From Adiantum capillus-veneris (Eukaryota; Streptophyta; Polypodiopsida; Polypodiales; Pteridaceae): a stretch of 64,000 nt of DNA. Within the stretch, counting starts at the first letter, position 1, and every line of letters begins with the position of its first letter. This document shows, piece by piece, positions 47,901 to 58,571 of this stretch. The stretch spans positions 52,079,753 through 52,143,752 of the forward strand of contig CM043959.1 of NCBI GenBank assembly GCA_014529385.2, in the 5' to 3' direction. The position numbers and the translations under genes are program-made. Below the pieces are notes generated by a model, which ran no database searches, was not told the DNA's origin, and saw only the letters and a program-made list of their open reading frames with translations.

Positions 47901-48194
47901 GACACCTATGCGAGGTACACTTTGGCACCCCTAATGCAAAGTAAAGTTTCTTGGCTATCTTTGACTATTGTTTGTCGTCCAGGAGGTATGAAACGTGGAC
48001 ATTGGTTTCTTTGGCAGCTACTTTCCCAGTGTACAAATGAGAACGACATTGTCATGCAATACGGAGGTGACTGTGGAGCAATGAATTTTCTGGGGAGCAG
48101 GAGCCACATGGGTCGAATGATGACAATATATGAGAGCAACGAAGATTCTCCAACAAACTACGCTCAGTTCTTGAAATGCAAGCACAATGGCTAA
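44916..48194 (+). pseudogene. Spliced gene with ParB/Srx-like and amino-methyltransferase-like parts, decayed
   Basis: I read about ten exons with GT-AG borders: 44,916-45,148; 45,230-45,333; 45,781-45,982; 46,042-46,208; 46,300-46,517; 46,636-46,943; 47,033-47,090; 47,168-47,275; 47,348-47,914; 47,983-48,194. One more may start at 46,562. Exon 1 has KKTWDPLWHAINDEFEAE and then LYTWDGNHRLVVWMGV, the DGNHR motif of ParB/sulfiredoxin folds. Exon 2 (YPRVRVELVKVD) fits the next strand. Exon 9 (TSIVFLPCNTSVYG, GVLIVVYLSDNYG) and exon 10 (GHWFLWQLLSQC, IVMQYGGDCGAM) fit motif IV and the C-terminal X-I order of class-beta N6/N4 DNA methyltransferases, but the usual DPPY is replaced. In-frame stops lie near 45,054, 46,509 and 47,587, with frame changes near 44,963 and 45,900. 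The assignment is from motifs only. Confidence 0.45.
45582..45759. repeat. 89-bp tandem duplication in an intron
   Basis: Units at 45,582-45,670 and 45,671-45,759, both starting AATGTCTCA and ending TTTGATCGATC, with the first bases of a third. It lies between exons 2 and 3 of the ParB-methyltransferase-like gene, next to the exon 3 acceptor. Confidence 0.9.
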
Positions 48195-48399
48195 AAGAGA
48201 TTCAAGAGCGAGATAGAAAAGCTTGCTGAGGAGGTGGACGCACATTGCACGAAACATCATTGATTGATCCACATCCAAAAATTGTGGAATTAGATCCTAC
48301 TAGCACTCAACTGGAATAGAAATGTCAAATTTCTACTCGCATAATGTGTTGATAATCTTTGTAGTCGCTATGAACGATTGCTTCTTGTAGTCTTTTGTA

Positions 48400-48405
48400 A
48401 ATAAA
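48400..48405 (+). promoter_or_regulatory. Possible poly(A) signal of the ParB-methyltransferase-like gene
   Basis: AATAAA about 205 bp after the stop codon at 48,194, within T-rich sequence (TTTTGTAAATAAATTTTTG). The position is reasonable for a plant 3' end. Confidence 0.35.
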
Positions 48406-49087
48406 TTTTTGTGTTATTGTAGCACTTTTCATTGGGCTTGGAATCACTATGTTTCTACTTTGTTTGTAGTTGTGCTTAGAATCACAAATTCGCAGTTCTA
48501 CAATCAAGAATCATTCTTTCTTGTCCCGTCTCTCTCTAACTATCTCTCCCCCCGTCCATCATCGTCTCAAATCATTGCCAAGAGTTGGTATTTGAGAAAT
48601 TATAAAAAAAACATTTACAGATGAAGTATGAAAGGTCTTCTTAACAATCGCACCTCCACTAACATGCCGATTGAGTTGTGATTGTCTCTCTCAAATTTTT
48701 AAGTACATCTCTCTCCTCCTCTCTATCTATCTCTCTCCCTCCCCCCACGCAGCGTGCTTTGCGTCAAATAAGTTCTGTCCAGCACTTTGAACCTCTTATT
48801 TTAGTTCAATTGTATTTTAAGTTGGACTAATGCAATTTTCTTCACATTTACTATATCTTGTATGCAAGCACATGGTTCAAAATGAAAATATAACCTCTAA
48901 CCAACCAATTGCCAATCAATCTCCTTGTCTATTGATGTAGGGCATAGCTCATCGTTTGGCGGAGGGAGCTTTTTGCATAAGATTAAAGAAACCAACACAA
49001 TGCTCATAGAGAGAGCTTTTTCAATAAATTTTCCAGTCGAACAAAGCTCCCTCAAAAGCTCTCTCGCCGCCTATACTCCATCGTCGG
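48406..49087. other. Intergenic, pyrimidine-rich
   Basis: CTCTCT-rich and T-rich sequence with no coding or repeat signal I can support. Confidence 0.4.
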
Positions 49088-49479
49088 TGAGCCAAAAACA
49101 ATCAATATGTAGCTCTCTGGCTCTACGTCGACACCAAAGTCGTACCTCCTAGTTCGACACTCTCTGGTGGAGCCAAAAATCTAGTCCCAAAGCTTCTTTT
49201 TCTCTCCCTCTGCTGAAAAAACTCCCCTCGAAGTTCTCCTCTCTCCTTCACAACTAGGAGCCTTTTCCACCCGAGAAGATGGATCCCCCTTGGGCGTGTG
49301 CAATTGCTCCTCTCTCTTGAGTCGATCTCCTACTATTTTTGGAGTGCCTCTTTGCATGAACCTCCCCTGCTAATCTCGGTTTGCCTTGAGCCCCACGCCA
49401 TGCATATGAGTTTTCTCTTAACACCCTAGGGGACAATCACGGCACCATGACTGTCTTAATGAGACCCCCTTCTCACTCA
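49088..49479 (-). repeat. 3' LTR of element F
   Basis: 392 bp; in the minus sense it starts TGAGTGAGAAGG and ends GTTTTTGGCTCA. Pairs with 53,015-53,401. Confidence 0.7.
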
Positions 49480-50735
49480 AAAAAGTTGGGTGCCATTTTT
49501 GATAGGCGAGCATGGCCCCCTACTGCGGTGCCACGTCATCATCAACATCACGCTCATGTGTTGTACACAACCACAAAAAAATGCCAACCAGCACCACCAA
49601 TAGAGGCCGCCATAGCTCCACGTATATGAGCTCCCACGAGCCTCTTGGATATGCTTAGTGAGCTCCACACTGCAGCTTCTATAGCGTGCATTTTGCCTCA
49701 AAACAACACATGTGGGATTGAGCTTGGTCACGTGGCGGCTCCTTGTTGACTGCCCTCTTGAGCTCCAAAATTTCTTCCAAAAACTATACAAAGCCTAAAA
49801 AAATCATGCTTTCCGCCTTGCCTTCAAGCACTTACAATTTACTACCCAATGACCCGATCTCCTAGCCATCAAATCCAGCTCAAATCTGGAATACCCGACT
49901 TCGACTTTACTGGTCCTCTCTGCATGCGGGCCTACGCATGGCCTTGAACTGAGCGCCCCAACTTGGCAAAAAATCACCAAACTTCTCCTGGTGGCCACCA
50001 ACTGTTAACTTCCAACTCCATGTGGCAAGTTGACCGAGGCGGTCAATTGGGCACACAACTAGCCCCCCTGAAAACTTCATCTGCTAATATTTCTCTCATC
50101 ATGGCTCCGATTGCCGACCTGAAAAGACCAGCAGGCTCCATAAATCAAGCACTACACACCCATAGCTCCAAACTGGCCCAGACTACCTGGCATCACCCGC
50201 CCTGTCTGTCTCAAATCTGCAAACACCTCCAACTTTAAACTGTTATATCCTGCAATTTACATCTCCATTCGATGAGCCTTTGGACCAGCTGACTCAACAC
50301 TTCAAGCTCTACATATCCATGCCAAAATCCCTTTTGAACATCCTTCACCTTCGTCCCTATCTGGAATTTTTTAGAACCCCTTTGGTCTAAAAAACCACAC
50401 CATGCATACATATCAACTGCTACTTGCCTGCCCAGGCTCTTTATAGCTGCTCCATCTCTTTGTGATGCACCTACTAGCTTGCATATACCTGCTTGTGCCA
50501 TCTTCTATGGTTGACCAGCTTTGGTTGCACCATCATTGCCCAACCCCTTTGTTAAACATTCAATGTTCAACCACAAAAAGCCTTTATTTCCCTAGAAACT
50601 GCAAAAGTAGATAACACCTTGAACTTGCTTCCAATCCTCAGGTGGGGTGCCCCACCCCCTGCATACTCTATCCTCCCGGATCAAATACCTGGCTTTTCTC
50701 TCTTCCATCCATCTGCATCGACCTCCAATAGTGAT

Positions 50736-51965
50736 TTACCCAAGCACACAACCATCCATGCACACACAATAGGCTCGTAACACCTTAACACCTCTTCGAA
50801 CACCACCCTGTCTCATCAACATATATGGCTGATCAAACATATCACCAGAACCAACCAATGCACGTGGTTCTGTAACCACATCATATGTACCAACCAACAC
50901 TTCTAACCCTCCCTCCCAACCATGTAAAGTAGAGCTCTTCTCAAGGGAACCTCGTATCCGATGGATAAAATTCTGCACAACTGCACTTACAACCACACCC
51001 TTCAACCATGAGTTGTATACCTCCTTAGAAAGCTTAGACACATCTTGGGAATCTTCTTTATATGCCATAGAACACACCTCTTGCACTAGTTCCACCATTG
51101 GCTTCATTCTCTCTTGCACCTCCTCTTTCAGCTCAATTCTAGCATCATCTACAAATCCTTCATCATCGATTGGCCCTTCAAGATCAATCAGCACCATCGC
51201 TTTGTCAACTACATCTGTCTGCTCTTCCATTTCATCCTCGGCCAAAGAAGATAAGGAAAAATCCTTTACCGCACTACCTTGGTCTCCTCCCAAAGCCAAT
51301 CTTGCTTTACCTTTCATGGCATAACTCCATACCTGTTGCACCACTGTGGCACATTCCATAGCAACTTTAACAAGCACAACTATCAACATGGCACCACATA
51401 TGATCTTTACATGGATGTCTACTTGTGTAGGTCTAGATTCCTCCACTTGGACTTCATCAAGCACATTGGTTTGCACTTTGTCTTGCTCCTCAAACCATTT
51501 TAGCACATCTTTATCTACATGCAGAAGAGGAAATTCCTCATACTTTGAGTAGGAAGAATCGGTTTCCCACATTGTGACGGCATCCATAGAACTACTATCC
51601 TCTGTTTTTGCTTCTTCTTCCATCTCAAGATCTAGGATTTCCTCTACCTTCACCACTTCAACATCATCTGCAAACCGTACTCTTTGATCCCTAGCACTTG
51701 CCAATGGAGCTTGACCAACCATACCTGAGTTTGTTCGTGCATCTTCTACTCGATCTGGAATTGCTTGCACTTCTTCCACAACTAGAGCTTCCCTACTTGG
51801 CATCCTTGGCATCAAAATTGCTCCACCTCTTTGCAACCATAAAACCCTTGGTTTCTCTTGCATCGGCATGTCTCTTTGCACCAGCCTTGGATTCACTTCA
51901 GCCAATTCAATTGGCCTAGTCACCACTGTATTTGACAAACCCTGCATTGCCTGCCGCTTCTTCAA
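50736..51965 (-). CDS. Unknown 409-residue ORF in element F
   Basis: Long open frame without a family I recognise. It begins MKKRQAMQGLSNTVVTRPIE and is rich in Glu, Val and Met. It has an acidic region around residues 90-165, a hydrophobic stretch near residues 188-213 (IICGAMLIVVLVKVAMECA) that could be a membrane segment, further acidic Glu/Asp-rich stretches, and a Cys-containing end (AYCVCMDGCVLG). It lies downstream of the gag-like region of the same element and on the same strand. It is the longest uninterrupted non-LINE frame in the window, unusual in such decayed surroundings. It could be a captured host gene, an accessory retroelement protein or chance. Confidence 0.45.
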   Translation of the reverse strand: MKKRQAMQGLSNTVVTRPIELAEVNPRLVQRDMPMQEKPRVLWLQRGGAILMPRMPSREALVVEEVQAIPDRVEDARTNSGMVGQAPLASARDQRVRFADDVEVVKVEEILDLEMEEEAKTEDSSSMDAVTMWETDSSYSKYEEFPLLHVDKDVLKWFEEQDKVQTNVLDEVQVEESRPTQVDIHVKIICGAMLIVVLVKVAMECATVVQQVWSYAMKGKARLALGGDQGSAVKDFSLSSLAEDEMEEQTDVVDKAMVLIDLEGPIDDEGFVDDARIELKEEVQERMKPMVELVQEVCSMAYKEDSQDVSKLSKEVYNSWLKGVVVSAVVQNFIHRIRGSLEKSSTLHGWEGGLEVLVGTYDVVTEPRALVGSGDMFDQPYMLMRQGGVRRGVKVLRAYCVCMDGCVLG

Positions 51966-52829
51966 GATCTTCTTGATCTGACCTCTTGCGAAATGTAACG
52001 CTTCGGCTTACATCACTGGCCCATCGGCTTCAACCTTGTCTCAAACATTCTCATGCACACAATCCATAAATTTGCTTGATTTCAAATAATCAACACTTTG
52101 GGAAGTAGTTACCTCCATTAGTTGTCTCCAAAGGGCTTCAAATTCCAACACAAATGCTTGAAAATCACCATCCAAGCTTTGCTTTAGACCATCCAACCTC
52201 CACTTCACTTCATGCACTTGCACCTCTGACACATACTGTCGTCAAAAAGCCGCTTCTAAAGCTATCCATTCCGCTTTTTCTTCATCTCGCAATCCCTCGT
52301 ACCATCTTTTCGCTTTTCCAGGAATCAGGAGTGGAAAAACTTGAGCCGCGCCTTCTTCTCTAGACAACCTGCTTCCCAGCACAGATAAACCATAATCCTA
52401 CAGCCAGGTCTCTACATCTTCCACCCCAATGAAAGTAAGAAGCTCGTCCACATCTTTCTTGAACAATACCTACTCTTCAAAACTCGCTCTTCATCACCTC
52501 AGCCACCACGACTCCGTCTTCAAATTGGAGCAATCAGATGCTCCTCAATGGGGGCACCAGAACATGGATAGGGGGAAAGGGGAAAACACTCGGCACACAA
52601 ATAGCACGCCTCTCTATATCCCAAGATAATCACTTTATCCCTAAACACTAGAGTTCACCTTCAAAACTCGATAGTCTTGCAAGCAAACCACTGTTTGCAC
52701 ACAACTACACATGCACGCACATGTTGTGATATCACAAGAAATATCAATCACCCTGTGCAGCCCGATTCATTGCCTTCACCGTACACAAAGCCTATCTTTA
52801 ATTCCCTTGGTGCACAAGAGATCATCGAC

Positions 52830-52831
<2 letters not shown>

Positions 52832-52864
<33 letters not shown>
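52832..52864. repeat. 33-nt poly(G) run
   Basis: Uninterrupted G run inside the leader of element F. Such a run can form G-quadruplexes and is prone to assembly error, so its exact length is unsure. Confidence 0.85.
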
Positions 52865-52865
<1 letters not shown>

Positions 52866-53014
52866 GACAACTGCTGACTCACGCCCAAAAACACACGCAC
52901 ACAAGTAAGAGAAGAGATGGGGGAAGGGAAAATCAACACCAACTACGTAGCAATGATGGCTTGGCTTGTGAAAAACACCATATACATAATAGCTCCAAGC
53001 TGGTACACCCTCGA

Positions 53015-53401
53015 CGAGCCAAAAACAATCAATATGTAGCCCTTTGGCTCATCGTCGACACCAAAGCCGTACCTCCCAGGTCGACCCTCTCTAGTGGAGC
53101 CAAAAATCCAGCCCCAAAGCTTCTTTTTCTCTCCCTCTGCCAAAAAAACTCCCATCCAAGCTCTTCCTCTCCTTCAAAATGAGGAGCCTTTTCCACCGCA
53201 AAAGATGGGCCCTCCTTGGGCGTATGCAACTGCCCCTCTCTCGAGTCGATCTCCTGCTATTTTTGGACTGCCTCTTTGCATGAACCTCCCCTGCTAATCT
53301 CGGCTTGCCTTGAGCCCCACGCCATGCATGAGTGCTCTCTTAAGACCCTAGGGGATAGTCACGGCGCCGTGACTGTCCTAGTGGGACCCTCTTCTCACTC
53401 A
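53015..53401 (-). repeat. 5' LTR of element F
   Basis: 387 bp; in the minus sense it starts TGAGTGAGAAG and ends GTTTTTGGCTCG. Pairs with 49,088-49,479. The primer site after it is not clear. Confidence 0.7.
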
Positions 53402-54462
53402 AAAACGTTGGGCAAATTTGGCTTTATTCAACAACCATTTGACCCAGTTAAATACCTTAGTTGATAATTTCATGAGCAGGTTGGTGGCTGACTGATCAAC
53501 ACCTCATTTGCATGCACATAATATTTCATGCGAGATACATCCATCACGTTTTTTTGCAATGCATACGTCCAATGCTCAAAAGAACTCATATGGATGAAGG
53601 ATCTTAAAGCTCCAACTTAGAGGAGAAAATGGAGAAAAAGTAATAAGGATTTTGTCAATACTTTTTCTTCATAAGTGGATGGACTTGTATCATTCACGTG
53701 CTGCACCAGATGCTTTTCAGCCTACAGAGATCAATTTAGCCCTAGAAGGCAAGGCCTACAAGTGGTGGATAGCTCGTCAACCCACACAAAAACCCAAGAC
53801 GTGGTCACACTTTAAGATTGTGTTTTAGAAGGAGTTTTTACCCAATAATGAGGTGTAGAAGAATTAAAAGGAATGGGACAATTATTGTATGCAAAATTCC
53901 TTTGTAACTAGTTATATCTCCAAGAACAAAGAAATTATCCTAAAATCGAATGAATTGGATAATTTACAAAAAAATTGAGGGTCGCTTTGTAGTTGCATCC
54001 CGAAATAAGGCTAAATTTACTGATTTCCATCCAAAGACAATGGAAGACACAATTTCAAAAGCTTTGTCCTACAATGTTGATGAGAAAGATTTGCACATGA
54101 AACCTTCTAATAAAAAATCAATAGCCAATTTTGATCCCCGATACAAAATTTCTCATGAGGGCCATAGGTCCTAGGGATTCTCTATTCGTGCTACGGACTT
54201 TTAACGACCTAAAAGAGAGAATTTGAGCTTGTTTTGCTTATTATATTCACATACAACGTAGGATTGTCCTTTTGAAGGCCACCAAGCAGGATCATGTCAG
54301 GAGCATATTTCACCAACCTAAGTGTGTGTTCACACACATTACTACCACACTTGACCAAGAACTAAACCCGAACATGGGGCCTGTCCAGGTTTAGTTCTAC
54401 GCCAGTTCAGGTTTATCGTTTATAACACCATGTAAAATGGCATTCCTTTCACATGCACGCGG
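53402..54462 (+). mobile_element. Ty3-type gag remnant
   Basis: At about 53,680-54,130 the plus strand has a decayed gag-like region: EINLALEGKAYKWWIARQP, KPKTWSHFKIVF and VTSYISKNKEIILKSNELD. These match the Trp-rich core of Ty3-type capsid proteins. No LTR can be assigned. The rest of the interval shows nothing. Broken, old fossil. Confidence 0.5.
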
Positions 54463-54645
54463 ACGGGTGACGTGGTTAGCTCAAGCCTCAAAAGGCATTG
54501 GGGCATGAGGTAATGGGTTCCAATCCAGGCTCCTCAATGGCATCTCCATTTTTTGGGTGGGTGTGTCCACCTCGAAATGTCCGCCAGTCCTCCCTCACCG
54601 TCAATCCCCTTACCCGCCCCCACGTGCACTCTTGTGTCACTTAGG
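54463..54645 (+). mobile_element. tRNA-derived SINE or tRNA-like module
   Basis: A-box-like TAGCTCAAGCC (54,477-54,487) and B-box-like GGTTCCAATCC (54,516-54,526) are 28 nt apart, as in tRNA-type polymerase III promoters. The leader GGGTGACGTGGTTAGCTCA looks tRNA-like. A full cloverleaf cannot be drawn, so an intact tRNA gene is unlikely. The body after the B box has no similarity to the SINE at 15.7 kb. Confidence 0.4.
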
Positions 54646-54650
54646 CTGTG

Positions 54651-55686
54651 GGGTAGACACCATGGTTTTTTTGGCTTATTCTAAAGCCTAGTTTTGTTTG
54701 TTTTGGGGGAAAAGAAAGAAAGCTTGTGAAGGAGGGAAGAAAGAGCGCCGACGAGGGAGATAGAGAAAAGAAGAAGAAGAAGAGGAAGAAGGAGAAGAAA
54801 ATTTGGAAAAAGAAGAACAAGAAGAAAAGGTTTTCTTTTGGGAAGAATAAGGTGAAGAGAAGAGAGGGGGGGGGGGGGGGGGGGGGGAGGAGAAGAAAGA
54901 AACGTGGGGACGAATGGGAGTTCTTGGCTTGGAGAGGAAAAAGCATGGGAGAGGAGATGTAGGGTAGTCTCTAGAGCTTGAGTCCTCATCGAAGGGATTT
55001 TCATGAAGAGGGTTTGTGCGAGAGGGTAGTGGGAAGAAGAGAAGGAGGATAGTCAGGGGGATTTCTCTCTATCGACCATGGAGGGGTGAAGACTAAGAAG
55101 ATAATCAACACGTTTTTTTCCTCTTTTGACATCGGAGAACAGAGGGAGTGTTTTATTCTTGATAGAGCATAGGAGGAGGAATGCACGGCAGGTTTGATAG
55201 AGTAGGTTTGTTTAGTCTCGTCAAAAATTAGGTTTATTGATTTTTTTGCCCTGGATTACATGAAGGCATATCAACAGGGAAGGGTTTGGGCGGGCAGAGA
55301 CACAAAGGGGTGGATTACAAAGCTTGGATCCAAGCCAACTTGTGATCATCACGGCCTGTAGCCACCAATGTCAGCTTGAGTATGCGATGGGCAAGAACCG
55401 AAGTTTTGATCGGTTAGAGACTAGGCAATGGATATTCAGCATGTTGGGTGCCAATGCTCATAATTTTATCATTACCCACGTTTTCTTATAGTTTTTGGTG
55501 ATTATTGAGGGTCGATTTTGATACACTTTGTACATGCTTTGGGATATTCAAGGAATTCAGCGTTGGGGTGTACTATGTTGCAATTTTCTTGTTCTTTTTG
55601 TTTATTATCTCTATCTCTCTCAACTCTCTCACGGCTAGAAGCCTGACACTTTCCCGATCGACCCTGGAGAACTGCACAATCCGACA
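54651..55686 (+). repeat. 5' LTR of element G
   Basis: 1,036 bp with a purine-rich AAGAAG segment, a G run (54,869-54,887) and the end AATCCGACA. It pairs with 58,128-59,665, sharing TTCCTCTTTTGACAT-GGAG and GGAGTGTTTTATTCTTGATA. Confidence 0.75.
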
Positions 55687-56216
55687 TTTTTGGTGAACTC
55701 GACACGAATTTTACCGGGGTGAGAGAGTGAAGATGGAGTAGTAGGGAGGGATACGAAAAATTTTGTAGCACATGAAAGCGATGAATTTCTCTAAGAAGTA
55801 TGACAGACCCCACATTTTGCAAAGTTGATGGAGATGATTGATAAATTATCAATCAACGAAGAGGATCGACACAAAAAGAACTAGATGAAGGAGTGGGAGT
55901 AGCACTTGACTGGTATATCATGTAAAGGGTGTTTTTGATGGGAAGAATGCAGAGGAATATCTTTCTTTTACCAGGTTTGAGATGAGACTCCAAGATGTAC
56001 ATGATCATCGTATGATCGTGGCATTTCAAGAGATGATAAATCCGGATTTGTATGAGTACATGCAGAGGCTTTTTAAAGCATATGGGAATTGTTGGCATAC
56101 TTTTGAAGAGACCGTTTTTCAAGTAAATGCACATTTTTTAGCCGAGGAGTCTCTTCTTTATACAAAGGATGCTCTAGAAGAAACAAGTAATGGATTGTTT
56201 AAGAAGATATTGAGCT

Positions 56217-56687
56217 ATGTGCGCCAAGCTAGAAGCCGTGTTCAATGCATGTCTACTACAAGATGAGCAAGTAATTTATGCTCAAGATGAAGATGTAGTT
56301 GAGGTGGTTTATGCTAAACTGGGTCTTTCAAAATTTTCCTTAAAGAATAATGCACTTTGGGATATTAAGCACGATGAAGGACCATCTAAAGCAAAAATTG
56401 AAGCGAGTGTAATTTTTCCAGAGAAACTTGAAGCTAATGGCTGGGCCATTAGCAAACCGGATGATGCAAGGAAGGAAGTTGTTTTGGGTTCTAGTAATGA
56501 ATATGTGGCAAGGGAAATGGAATACAATGATGAGCAGGCACCAAACTATGAAGAATTTTGGAAACAAGTTTATGCAAAATTAGCAGCAACGCAATTACCT
56601 TGGGAGACATTGCACAAATTGAAGGGCCAAAAATTGAAAGTAATGCAAAATTTTCAGAAGCTAATGACTGTGCCATTAGCAACCTAG
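56217..56687 (+). CDS. Unknown 156-residue ORF in element G
   Basis: Open frame after the gag-like region: DEDVVEVVYAKLGLSKFSL, then KIEASVIFPEKLEANGWAI. I recognise no family. It contains repeated AKL and AISK/AISN-like words and may be part of the retroelement polyprotein. Confidence 0.3.
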   Translation: MCAKLEAVFNACLLQDEQVIYAQDEDVVEVVYAKLGLSKFSLKNNALWDIKHDEGPSKAKIEASVIFPEKLEANGWAISKPDDARKEVVLGSSNEYVAREMEYNDEQAPNYEEFWKQVYAKLAATQLPWETLHKLKGQKLKVMQNFQKLMTVPLAT

Positions 56688-57138
56688 GTGAAATTATTAA
56701 TAAAGATGCCAATTGTTCTATGATCAACTTACAGAGGGACACCATACATGTGGACTGTATACAAGTATGTGAAGAGTCTTTGAGTCTGAAAGACAATGCT
56801 TGTCATGATGTGGAAACTGCATAGGGTACCATGGGCGTATCATTTGATACATATGAACATGAGCGAGAGCCTATGTGTATTGTGGAGGAGGTGCATGCAT
56901 GTAATGATATGTTTGAGCAAGATAAGGATGTCATCATTCCTGCTTTCCTGTGTGGTTTATGTACATGTTGTTCAATATGTGGTGATACCCATTATGATGG
57001 GAATGCCTATTTAGAGGTGGAGCAAGTTTAACAGAGGGAGAATGAACTTCCAATAGGCACTGACATTTATAAAGAAGATTAGGCAAAGGATTTATGCATA
57101 GACAAGTCTATATGTGCAAGTGATGTGCCAAATTGTAC

Positions 57139-57314
57139 AGATGCAAAGAATATTATTGAGCTTCCATGTGTCGAAGTGGATGATTTGGGAATAGGATACT
57201 AGCAAATGCATCAAAATCTTAATTTTAGATGCAAAGAATATTATTGAGCTTCCATGTGTCAAAGTGGATGATTTGGGAATGGGATACTAGCAAATGCATC
57301 AAAATCTTAATTTT
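57139..57314. repeat. 88-bp tandem duplication in element G
   Basis: Units 57,139-57,226 and 57,227-57,314, both starting AGATGCAAAGAATATTATTG and ending AATCTTAATTTT. They differ at two or three bases. Confidence 0.9.
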
Positions 57315-58127
57315 AGATGGTGTGAAGAGGGTGAGCCGGATCGTCTTTTGAGGTGGCAAAGCAACCAAAATTTTCCAAATTCTTGCTATCTTTCTCAGAG
57401 GATATGCACGATATGGATTTTTTATTGTCTTTCCCTTATTATTGATTGTGTTAGGTATCTTATGGTTGTCACTAGAAGGAGTAGTTGCTCTTGTGTGCGT
57501 GCCAAAAGACAAATTCTATTCCCAATCATCAACAAGGTTTGGGTATTTTCTCTTGATTCATGACAAGTTTCCATGTTTCACAAAGACTACAGGTGCTATG
57601 TGCTCAACATGAAGTTCAAACCGAGTGGATGCATGGTATTGGGACCAAGCTATAACATAATGCCATAGGATAATCAAACATTTTGAGTATTTGCAGCTAC
57701 ATATGTTGGAGGGTTTGACAATGCTCCAACATTTGGAGCTTGAGCCAGAGCTTGAGCCATTTGTACAACTCGGTGATGACGAGATTTCCAGATTCGGTTG
57801 CATATGGGAGCTTCGCTTTGAGGCGGCTATGATGGTCCGATCTTGCAAGCCCATGGAGACAGAGATGCAATGTTGTCCCATTCATGATGATAGACATGAC
57901 AATGTTTATTGGTGTGTGTTGTAGCATCCATCCTCAATGATGGGACGGGTCTCTTGCTTGAATTTCACACATGTGCGTTCAAATCCAGGTTTGCTATTTT
58001 ATCATGGTGTGAGCCCTTGCAATTGAAGAGAAGCTTAGAGGAAAGTCAGAGCGTCGTGACTTTCCCAAAAGATTTATCATGCAAAAGAGGTCATGAACAA
58101 AGGGTGGGAGATTTCGAAAACAAGGAA

Positions 58128-58533
58128 GGGTAGACACCACTTCGTTTTTGTTGGCTTATATCGACGCTTGGTTTTTTTTTTGGGGGGGGGGTGGGTAAGA
58201 AAACTTGTAAATAAGGGAAGAAAGAGCTCCGACGAGGGAGAAAAAGAAAAGAAAAATAAGAATAAGAAGAAGAAGAAAACTTAGAAAAAAGGTGAAAGGG
58301 TCACGATGGCTTTTCAAAACAATAAGAAAATGATAAAATCATTAGGTTGAGTTTAACTAAAATTATTTAAGGTAAAACATTCTTCAAGAATATCTCTTTT
58401 ATTAAGGGACTGGGTTTCTTCCTTGCAAAGAAGCAAACCGAAAATAATAGTCGAATTTTTGAATTTGCAAGATTTTTAAATTAAGTTCTCACATATTTCA
58501 CCATTTTTTCTTCCCTTTACCATGGTTTGCTCA

Positions 58534-58571
<38 letters not shown>

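Larger units (their letters stand above)
49088..53401 (-). mobile_element. Element F: LTR element with gag-like region and an unknown ORF, no pol
   Basis: Direct repeats of about 390 bp at 49,088-49,479 and 53,015-53,401 (shared AGCCAAAAACAATCAATATG, CTTCTTTTTCTCTCCCTCTG, CCACGCCATGCAT) bound a 3.5-kb interior. Read on the minus strand, the interior begins with a gag-like region (about 52,480-52,030: GKAKRWYEGLRDEEKAEW, LKQSLDGDFQAFVLEFEALW) and continues into a long open frame of 409 residues (51,965-50,736). No protease, reverse transcriptase or integrase motif was found. It is therefore a non-autonomous LTR element, broken in the gag part. No matching target duplication is seen. LTR divergence of roughly one base in ten by eye suggests an old insertion. 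Confidence 0.65.

Noticed and set aside
44916-48194. Bacterial or phage contamination as the source of the ParB-methyltransferase-like gene
   Set aside because: The sequence has many GT-AG introns, plant-like AT-rich introns and is embedded between plant retroelements.
48925-49152. Small plus-strand ORF of 75 residues overlapping the left end of element F
   Set aside because: No conserved motif, and half of it lies in the LTR; treated as chance.
54641-55004. Proline- and phenylalanine-rich minus-strand frames
   Set aside because: They are antisense readings of the purine-rich AAGAAG and poly(G) part of the element G LTR.
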